NCBI GenBank assembly: GCA_034336665.1
Contig: JAPFBE010000002.1
Location: forward strand, 7,858,146-7,922,145
Direction of reading: 5' to 3'
DNA: 64,000 nt
DNA from: Luscinia megarhynchos
Taxonomy: Eukaryota > Chordata > Aves > Passeriformes > Turdidae
The notes below the pieces were generated by a model. It ran no database searches, was not told where the DNA came from, and saw nothing but the letters and a program-made list of their open reading frames with translations. Below, in pieces: positions 46,025 through 55,200 of the stretch (positions within the stretch are counted from its first letter, which is position 1; the number at the start of each line of letters is the position of its first letter). A program made the translations under genes and the position numbers.

Positions 46025-46490
46025 CTAACTAAAAGTGATCATCGAGCTGGCAGCCCAGTTAAACAGGATTTCTTAAGGGTCAATACTGAGGCAGACACTG
46101 TTTAACATCATGACCAATGGCCTGGAAAAGAGGACAGAAGGACCCTAGGACCCTGAACAAGTTGGCACAACACAAAACTGCAGGGAGCACATGACATGCA
46201 AAGGCAGGCCTGTCATTCACAATAATGCTTGACAAGCAGGAGGCATGGTCCACTAGGGGAATTTACACAGAGAGGCTGATCTAACTGGGTTTAATCCAGC
46301 CAAGAGAAGAGAAGACTAAATCTGATTGCTGCCTTCAACTAAGTTGTTTTACAGAGAATAATGAGCCAAGCCATTCTCTGAGATGCACAACAAGAAACAA
46401 CAGACTGAAAGAGAAACAATAGTAATTCTGACTGGGGAGGATAAAAGATTCTTCACTCTTAGAACAGTTAAGCAGACTGGCCAGTGTCCT
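46025..46490 (+). repeat. CR1 LINE 3' fragment, diverged
   Basis: Begins with 'ctgaggcagacactgtttaa', the reverse-transcriptase LFNIM region of CR1, then 'atggcctggaaaag' and, further right, the CR1 3' UTR block 'ataaaagattcttcac'. It runs straight into an LTR-like block at about 46.74 kb. Confidence 0.6.
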
Positions 46491-46739
46491 GTGTAACTCA
46501 ATGTTATTGTATTCTATAACTAGCTGTGCTGTGTCATCTATCCAAAACTGTTACTGTCTCTTTAGAGCTGATGTTCAGAAACAGAACCTCAGAGGTGTCT
46601 CAGAGACAACACTCTGGAATGAGTTGTCTCCTCTAAAAAGATTCCAAGAATCCCTTTCCACCAATATGAAAGGAATGAGAGAGAGGTGTCTTTACAGACA
46701 AACTGTGGGCCTGCTGGTAGATAAAGCCAGATACTGACA

Positions 46740-47145
46740 GGTGAAAGAAGCAATGGTAGGAGCCATACCTTCCATGGGAATTCCACTAATTGACACAGAC
46801 TTGCTCACCCAAGGCTGTGCTAAATTCCTGGACTTTGAGAAAAAGAACAAAAACACAAAGAAAGAAGGGGAGGGGCAGGGGGAGATGCACACTAGAAGGG
46901 GGTCTCTATTAGATGATTCAGGAAGTCTGTACCTCTCAAGTACCTCAGCCAATTGGGAAAGAGAGAGGGAAATCTGGCCAGAAAATTAGGATAAAAAGGA
47001 GGCTGCATCCTCTAGCAATTTGAGAAACCCAATGGGAAATGCCCCATGGCCTCTCCCTTTATTAGAATAAAGTTACAGGATTCCTCTATCTCCTTTTGTA
47101 CATAAGCCACTGACATTGTGGATTAATTTTCCTGACAAATAGGAA
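46740..47145 (+). mobile_element. LTR-like element, family A copy 2
   Basis: Shares a block of about 190 bases with 20009-20200, including 'gaagtctgtacct', 'ggataaa', 'aggctgcatcctc' and AATAAA (47066-47071). Same orientation as copy 1, about 27 kb away. No internal genes, so a solo LTR is likely. Confidence 0.65.
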
Positions 47146-47149
47146 ATGA

Positions 47150-48145
47150 ATACTAGTGGATGAAAGTGGAAAAAAAACCACAAGCAGTTTATTAACAAAT
47201 GGAGTGTCCACAAGGCATGGCAAAAATTAAATGCTAAATATTAATGTCAGACCATGCCCCCACCTGCCCACCCAAACTGGGAGAAGCATAGCCCAGTCCT
47301 TAGTTAAAACTTGAAGAAAATTTAGTAAGACACAATGGGGGACAAAGTCAATAAAGCAACAGGAACAGCACTGGGTGCTTAGCCACAGCCAGAGGCACAC
47401 GAGTCAACATAATACCCCTTAGAGACCCTGGGTATTGCATCAGCCAAATACATATTCATAAATAGTAATACATATTCAATCATTTTAACATAGTTCCTCC
47501 TCAGTCCATCCCCTTGTCTTGGTTTACAAAGGAGGGCATAACTAGAAGTATGTATTCCATCACCATCTGTTGAAACCAGGTAGGGCAGTGATTCTTACCT
47601 CCAGAGGGAGTTATCTTCTGTTAATGGGCCATTGAGTCCCTCTGCATGACTGATAAAATTACATAAAGCCATTGTGAGATTCTCCACCCAGGAGCATTTC
47701 TTACCTAGATAAAAACGGAGATTTCTGAACATTAGAGCAGCCTTTTTCCACTGGATTCCAGAGGAAAACCAGACGCTTCTACACCATCACTGGACTTTCC
47801 GAGGAAAACTGCACCTTCTACAGGTCCACTGCTTCAAGAGAACCACATCTGTCACTCCAGGAGGACTGCAGCCACCATTTAATCCTAGCTCCTACCAACA
47901 CTGACTGATGGAGTGTCAGGTTGTATTCTGACATTGTCAGTGTTTTGGATTTGCTTTTTTTTTGTAATACTGTATTTCTATTTTAATTCTTCCTAGTAAA
48001 GAAGTATTATTCCTATTCCCATATCTTTGCCTGAGAGCTCTTTAATTTCAAAATTATAATAATTTGGAGGGAGGGGGTTTACATTGTCCATTTCAAGAAA
48101 GACACCTACCTTACTTAAACAACAGTCTTTCAAACCAGGACACCC
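47150..48145 (+). mobile_element. LTR-like element, family B copy 2
   Basis: Adjoins the previous LTR. Its 3' part matches the 22.26-22.40 kb block ('atctttgcctgag', 'tttaatttcaaaa', 'ttataataattt', 'gtctttcaaacca'). It also has 'attgtcagtgttttgg', which I recall from songbird LTRs. The left end is uncertain. Confidence 0.6.
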
Positions 48146-48654
48146 CTTCAAAGCATGTGCAGTCATCCTTATTGTGGTCATCTGCTACTTTTCAATACAT
48201 TCAACAGGCCCCGATTCTTTCATTGGTTAAATGTTAACATTACAACAACTCCCAACCAACATTAGCATCGCAACACAACATTCAGATTAAAAGTACTCTA
48301 AGCTTCGGTAAAACTCTTTTTACAAAGGTCAATATTAGGAAACAGAGTATTCACTCTAACAACACACTAATATATTTATCAAACGAACAAAACTCCAAAA
48401 TGCCAGGAAAAAAAAGTACTGGCTCATGCCACGAGGTAGAGGATAGTGCCAGCTTCTCTCTCAGGAAGAGAAACCTAACAGGAGCTTCATGCTGTAGTTC
48501 AGGCAAACAGACAAAAATTTGATGACACTCTGGCATCAATCTCCTCTCCACAGCAGATAAAGCACGTGGGCTAGAACCTTTTGGTGTGCATTCTAAGCCT
48601 CAGCTTGGCTTTCCCAAGGTCTGGGGCCAAAAATGTAGCGGCTCCTCACAGCTA

Positions 48655-50990
48655 GAATTCAGTCTGACTACAGCTGTGAAAGACAATAAAAGTGTTTTTT
48701 ACAAATACATCTAAAAAAAAAAAAAAAGGAGAGCCAAGGAAGGTCCCCATCCTTTATTGAACATAGAGGTAAACATTGCAACCAAGAATGAAATAAAAGC
48801 TGAAGCACTTAAGGCCTTCTTTGCTTCAGTCTTTAACAGTAAGACCAGTTATCATCAAGGCAACCAGTCCCCTAAACTGGTAGACAGGAATGGGGATCAG
48901 AATAGCTCCCCTGTAATCCAGAAGGAAGCAGTTAGTGACCAGCTGAACCATTTACAACTCTAAGTCTATGAGTTCAGACAGATTTCATGAAAGGGTGTTG
49001 CAGTTATCTCGAGATGGACACAGCTGGTATCACCTCCAGCCCTTTAACTGGTAACCCCACCAGTCCTTTATTTGCAAGCTCTACATGCCTTCTTTTACAG
49101 ACTCCTCTCTCATGCAACTCTGACTCCTCTTATAGGCAGCTTCACACAGTACTGATTCTTTCTCTTATAGCAGCTCCACATAGCACTGACTCCTTTTTTC
49201 ACTCTTCATAACTAGCTAAATCCAAGCTGTCCCTTTCCCGGCCACCCAACCATGACTGTCCCTCACACAACCTCTTCTTGCCTTGTCTGTCCCTTGCATG
49301 ACCACATGTCCCTTACCTCCTCACAGCACACCCAGCAGACTCTTAGTCTCAAGCTCCAACTCAAACTACAAGTGCCTGTAACTAGTGGTCAGCTAACCCA
49401 CTCTTTTGTATCCCCCCAGCTGCTTGGGCAAGCACAAGTGTTTCCACTCCTTGGTGATCAGTACAGCTGCAAGTCATTGGGAAAGATTCCCTCCTGCACT
49501 ATCCTTTCAGCCTAGTTACCCACAATAAGGGAGCTGGCAGAAAAACTTGCCAAGCCGCTATCATTTATAATCAGACCTGATTAACCGGGGAGGTCCCAGA
49601 TGACCAGAGGCTGGCCAATGGCTCATCCACAAGAAGTGTTGGAAGGAGGGTCTAGGGAACTACAGGCCTATCATCCTGACCCTGGTTTCTAGGAGGGTCA
49701 TGAAACAGATCATCTTCAGTGCAATCAGGTGTCACATACAGGACAACCAAGGGCTCAGGCCCAGCCAGCATGGGTTTAGGAAAGGCACGTCTTGCTTGAC
49801 CAAACTTATCTCCTTTTATGATAAGATATCCCACCTAGTGGATGGGGGAAAGGCTGTGGATGTTCTACCTGGACTTCAGCAAGGCATTTGATACTGTCTC
49901 CCATAAATTCTCCTGGAAAAGCTGGCAGCCCATGGCTTAGACAGGAGCACTCTTTGCTGGATTAAGAACTGGCTGGATGACTGGGCCAAGAGAGATGTGC
50001 TGAGTGGTGCTACATCCAGTTGGTGGCTGGTAACTAGTGGGGTTCCCTGAGGCTCAGTATTGGGCCCAGGCCTGTTTAATATCTTTATTAATGATCTGGA
50101 TGAGAAAATCTAGTGCACTCTCAGTTGCCTGCTTGCGAATGACACTAAGTAGTTGGGCTGGAGAGTAGAAAGGCTCAGCAGAGGGATTTGAACAGGCTGG
50201 ATTGATGGGCTGAGATTGACTTTAAGAGGTTCAACAAAGCAAAGTACCAGGTCCAGCATTTGGGTCACAGCAGCCCCATGGAGCTCTACAGGCTGGGGGA
50301 AGAGTGGCTAGGAAGCTGCCTAGGAGAAAAGGATGTGGGGCTGTAAGTCAACAGCTGGCTGTCAATGCATTTGTCAATGTGACCAGATGGCCAAGAAGGC
50401 CAATGGCATCCTGACCTGTATTAGCAATAGTGTGACCAGCAGGGCTAGGGAAGTGATCATCATGCTGTACTTGGCACTGTTGAGGCTGTACCTTGTGTAC
50501 TGTGTCCAATCCTGAGTACCTCAATTCAGTTGAAGTGCTGGAATGTGTCAGAGAAGAGCATCGAGGATGGTGAAGAGTTTGGAGCATGAGTCCATGGAGG
50601 AGCAGCTGAGGGAGCTGGGTTGTTCAGCATGAAGAAAAGGCTCAGGACGACCTTTATTGCTCTACAACTGCCTGAAAAGAGGTTGTAGCAAGGTGGGGGT
50701 CAGCCTCTTTTCTCCTAGGCATCTAGAGACAGGACAAGAGGACATAGCCTCGAGCTGTGCCAGGGGAGGATTAGACTTTACATAGGAAGAATTTCTTCAT
50801 GAAAAGAGTTTTTAAGGATTGGAATGGGCTGCCCAAGGAGGCAGTAGTGTCACCAATCCCTGGAGGTGTTCAAGAAAAAATTGGACGTGGCACTTAATGC
50901 CATGGCCTAGTTGACAAGATGGAGATTGGTAAAAACTGGACTTGATTATTTTGGAGGTCTTTTCTGGCTTAAATGATTCTGTGACTCTGT
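48655..50990 (+). repeat. CR1 LINE with reverse-transcriptase remnant, interrupted
   Basis: The longest CR1 in the window. Pieces of ORF2 appear in order, all broken by stops or frameshifts: FFASVFNSKT (48820), KSMSSDRFHERVLQ (48963-49004), RELAEKLAKPLSFII (49528), NYRPII, QHGFRKG, DFSKAFDTVSH (49874), WLDDWA (49970), then the 3' UTR ending in 'gattctgtgactctg' (50972). Foreign sequence separates KSMSS...VLQ from RELAEK at about 49004-49515. Confidence 0.88.
49005..49515. mobile_element. Insertion inside the CR1 (unidentified, about 0.5 kb)
   Basis: CR1 sequence stops after VLQ at about 49004 and resumes with RELAEK at 49528; an intact CR1 would run through without a gap. The intervening DNA is C/T-rich with no CR1 similarity. 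Short similar flanks (AGTTATC at 49003 and AGTTACC at 49515) could be a decayed target-site duplication. Most likely an LTR, family unknown. Confidence 0.55.
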
Positions 50991-51707
50991 GAAGCCTAAA
51001 CAACTAGAAAATTTGGACATCTTCAATGTTAAAATTTTGGTAACATTTTCACTTTAAGCATGAATAGTTACAAGAAACATTGAATTCTTCTGAAAACATC
51101 TATTATTTTTTTTCAGATATAGCGTTGTTTCTTTCTGCAGAACCCTGTCCTTAAGAAACTCACCTAATATAGTGCCTTGTCCCCTGACCTGACTACAGCT
51201 CCAAATTCTCACATCTAAAACGAGTAGCAGTAGACAAGTAGATAACGAGGAATATAGTGGGATTTTTTGGCGAAGTTATGTAACATGAAGCAACAGCATA
51301 TACCCCCAAAAAAAAGTTCAAGGGAAGGTCATCTGCAATATTAGGACACTCAACGAGTACGATCATCGGAGACCCCTTTAGACGACTGTCTAGGGCCAGA
51401 AAAGGACTGCCAACAGGAGGCGAAGGCATGCGAACTGGTTATACGACAGTGACGTTTATGTATTAGCTAGGAAGTAAGTTGTAATTAATACGTATGATCA
51501 TGATGGAATAAATGCTCTGTTGTAGTTTCATGACACACACGCGATTAGAGGAGATATCCTCCCAAAGTGTCCAACGCTGTAACCAAGAATGCCGGCTTTC
51601 TAACACTTAAAATGGTGTTAGTTTACTCTCCGGCGGGTCTCGGCATCACCTCAGGCTCGTCGCGGATCACCGAGGCCAATGTTCGGTAACTCCGGAGCTC
51701 GGCTCCC

Positions 51708-51770
51708 GCTCGGCCCCGCTCGGCCCCGCTCGGCTCCCGCTCGGCCCCGCTCGGCCCCGCTCGGCTCCGC
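51708..51770 (+). repeat. GC-rich tandem repeat, 10-base unit
   Basis: About six units of GCTCGGCCCC or GCTCGGCTCC-type sequence in the ICE1 CpG island. The unit suits Sp1-like GC boxes, but binding is not shown. Confidence 0.8.
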
Positions 51771-52167
51771 CTCTCCCCGCCCGCACCGCCCAGCGCCGGT
51801 TCCGTCCCGCCCCTCGCGCCGGGGGAAAGCAGCTGCCCTGCCCCGCGGCTGCGTCAGAACCACAGCAGTTCCCTTACCGCAAGTGCCCGCACCTAAAAGC
51901 GGATAGAAAACAGTACTGGCAGAAGGGCGTGGCTGAGGCCCTGCCTTTCAGCGGGCTTAGTCGTTGTTCACCTGTTCCTTTCAACGCTCGTGCTCTGCAG
52001 AGAGCACTTTCTGCCGTCTTTTCTGCTGCTCCTACTCAGGCAGCAGTGGCGCCATCCCCGAGGAGGCGAGGGCGGGCAGGGCCCTCGCTGAGGCGGCGGC
52101 GCGGTGAGTGACGCGCTGCAGCGGCGCAGGCGCAGCGCTCCCGGCGCCGGGCGGAGGCGCGGGCACG

Positions 52168-52251
52168 ATGATGCCCGGGGAGACGCCGCCGCCGCCGGCC
52201 GGGACTGCGGCTGCCGGCGGCGTCTGCGCCAACTGCGGCGCTCTCCAGCAG
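52168..52251 (+). CDS. ICE1: ICE1 exon 1
   Basis: Encodes MMPGETPPPPAGTAAAGG and then VCANCGALQQ (28 codons). Human starts MMPGET and has the matching CxxC...LQQ. Donor CAG|GTAGGC, phase 0. Confidence 0.93.
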
Positions 52252-55200
52252 GTAGGCGCGCTCCGCCGTCCCTGCCGCGCTGCAGCGGGGCTTTTGCTCG
52301 CCGGCGAGGCGGGGGGTCAGCGCCGGGCCGCCCGCGGTGGGAAGTGCCGGGTGCCGCAGTCACCGCTCCCTGTGCCGTCGGGAAGGGGATAGCGTGAGTG
52401 GTAGTGAAAGTAGCAGCAGTGCCGAGCTTTAGCCAGGTGAAGTGTGGAAAAGGAGCTCGTGTCTCTGCCTAGTGGGATCTGCCAGGGAGTTTCTAGTCCT
52501 GTCATTTTGGCATTTTCTTCGGTGCAGGACTTAGGATTTGCTTCCTTGAGGGCTCTTAAGCGAGCGTGTGTTTTTATGGTATTACGCTTTGGGTAATTCT
52601 CGTTTCTCCTTTAGATGAAGAGAATGAACGCTCCTGTTGAGAGTTCACTGGGCGCACTTAGAATGAGTATGGATGAGAAATTGGAAAATCTGTAGACTCA
52701 AGCGAGCTAATGTTTATTGCTCATGTTCTGCCAAAAGTCAATTTGGTTTTGAGGGAGAAAGTTATAAGGTTTTAGTATAGAATCTTACTGCAAAGTTCGA
52801 AGAGCTTTTGTAGTAAGACTTCACTTAAAGGTGCATGCTTGCTTGTAGAGCCCGCATTCTCTGCATGTATTTAAATGAATGTACTTTTGGTTATTTAGTA
52901 ACTTATTCACCAAGAGAACTGAAAAAAACAAGACAGTTTATTGTATTTTCTGTAACATTAGCAATCAGATTAGGGGTTATTTACAGTACTGATTTTTGGG
53001 GTGTAAGTTCTTTACTGACTTGAGACTCTTCCTTACAGAATATAAATGAATATGTAGCTGCATTAATTGCACTGAAGCAAAAAATGATTGATGGAGAGTA
53101 AGTACAATTGCACACATTTTTGTTTGTTTGGGTTTTATTGTTCTTAAGTACTTCCAACAATGCAGGAAATATGATTTGTGGAATGTGGGTGTTCGCTAAT
53201 GCGCTACACCAAAAGCTCTTAAAAATGAAAGTAAGTGCTTCACAAACATGTCCTAAATCTAGAATGTAAGCCTAATTTATTCTGTAAAACAGCTGTGTAT
53301 AATGACAGTAAACAGGGCTATTTTGTCTACTTGTTATTATTAGAATATTATAATATTATTAGAAGTACAGGCAGAAGCAACTCTTTGAAGAGATTTAAGG
53401 CAGAAGCAGATCTTTGATGATATTTAGTTATATTTATTTAATTAATTTTGTTCTGCTAGCTTATTTCATTTTTCTGTAGTGAAGAATATAAGAACTAAAA
53501 GTTGAGTACAGATGTATTTGAACTTTTTCAGCAGAATTTAGTCTGATCATTAAGTTCTGAAATTCTGTTGTGATTAAATACCATAATATGAAAAGTGAAG
53601 CTGATCATTGTTCAGAACAATATGATAATAAAATCCTTACAGTTTGCTTTCTTTTCTGTGCTTGCTTCCAATTCTTCTCAAAACCCATCAACATATGATT
53701 GTATAGAATAATATATCAAGATATGTTAGGTAGACCTCCATACTAAGGCCTAATATCCATGCTATGTTTCCTAGTTGTGGTGGTTTGTTTTTTGTGTACC
53801 CTTTCTTAGATATGTGTCAATCTGGCTCTAGGGAATCTAAATGCCAGTCCTGCATTCTATTTCCAGAGAATATTTCAGCTAGCACACGCTGGGTCTATTA
53901 ACTAGGACCCTTTTTTCAAGGCTCCTTTACTCTGTTGCGATTTCTTTTCTGACCTCTAAACTTTGTGTCATTCTTCTTTCTGCCAGTGCATATATTTCTT
54001 GTGGAAATTGCCTCTTCTTTAACTGCTTGCAGCTCAGCCTTTCTTTTTTGCCTTACTGGGTCACTCTTTAACTATTGCAATAGAAAGCAATGTAGCCCTC
54101 TCTGTATTGAGATGACTCCCATGGTATTACTGTTTCTGTCCTTTCTTAGCTCTGTTCTTAAAAAATGTAATATTTGAGGAAAGAAAAGAGTAACTTTCCT
54201 TGGTGCTGTCCCATGGCCCTCTTGCATCAGGGTGTTACCCTGCTGCTAGGAGAATAATAAGAAAATTAAAGCCTTTTAGGGGCTTTCAAACTATTTCTCT
54301 GAGATGTGTGCTCTTTTTTAAGAAAACATCCTTTCAAGTTTGGAAACGTTATATATACATAATGTATATATTCTAGTATATATATGTATATTATGTTCTT
54401 TAAGCAGTTTTTTTTTAAAAACTGCACTTAGTTGATGGCTATAACTTCATGTAATTGCCAGTTGTTTTTTTAATTCTACTTAAAGCAGTTTGATTTGAGG
54501 TTTGAACAGCTTAATGAAATAAAAGGGTTATATGGACTACTATCAGAAAATGTGAACCAATCTTACACTTTATCTATTTATCTATAAAGCAAAAGGAAAG
54601 ATACCTTAACACATGATTGTCAAAATCAGGTGAGCAAATGAGTAATGTCTGGGTTTTTCCTTTTCTTTTCTTACAGTCGTTTGCTGACGGAGTATCAACA
54701 GAAATGCACTGATATCCTTTGGTTTTCTATTTGTGTTCTTACAGGATTGGTATACCTAAAACATTTCTTATAAAAGGCCTTGAGGCTTTCTATTTAAGTT
54801 ATGAGATTATGTCTCTAATAAGGAACAAACTGGGTAGGTTTGGTAAAGAAAATAGGCTTTTGGAATTAAAACCATCCACTCAAGATCTGCCTATTTCTGG
54901 TATGTGGTTTAAGGTGTTCTATTTGAAATCTGAATTGCTGAATTTTTCCTGTAACAGAAGAAGCTCTTCTTGTTCACTTTAAATGTGTTGAAATGCACAT
55001 TTTAAACACTTAGCTCTGCAAGTCTTGGGGAGGGTTTTTTTGTATGAGGAACTCTTTACTGGATGTTTCTTTGCAAGTAGCAGTTGGATTGAAATATACT
55101 TAAGGACATTTGATAAACTGGTTTTAATTTCTACCTTAACAAGAGATTACAGCTTCAATTTGCTGAACGGTAAGTTTGATTTTTATTGTTTACAAAAGAT

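Larger units (their letters stand above)
39261..51640. other. NFX1-ICE1 intergenic region
   Basis: About 12 kb between the two divergent genes. Recognisable contents are LTR-like and CR1 fragments, listed separately. The stretches 39.3-41.4, 42.7-43.7 and 44.7-46.0 kb hold nothing I recognise. CHMP5, which lies upstream of NFX1 in human, was looked for as short peptides and not found. Confidence 0.65.
51641..52420 (+). promoter_or_regulatory. ICE1: CpG island and presumed ICE1 promoter
   Basis: CpG-dense sequence leads into ICE1 exon 1 and ends in intron 1. No TATA box is seen. One GCGCAGGCGC, as in the NFX1 island, lies at 52124-52133, 34 bases before the start codon. A donor-like GCG|GTGAGT at 52101-52109 is upstream of the ATG, so an upstream non-coding exon is possible. 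Confidence 0.75.

Noticed and set aside
48757..48963. 68-codon frame on the plus strand
   Set aside because: It is part of the CR1 reverse-transcriptase ORF, not a host gene.
39261..51640. Search for CHMP5 or another gene between NFX1 and ICE1
   Set aside because: None of the peptides I know from CHMP5 appear in any frame I could read; the stretch is repeats and unassigned DNA.
51651..52397. Open frames of up to 131 codons in the ICE1 CpG island
   Set aside because: Compositional artefacts; the ICE1 exon occupies only 52168-52251 of this area.
54721..54744. A GT-AG pair (GGTTTTC...TTCTTACAG) just after ICE1 exon 3
   Set aside because: It would make an intron of about 23 bases, below any functional length, and the joined reading does not match ICE1.
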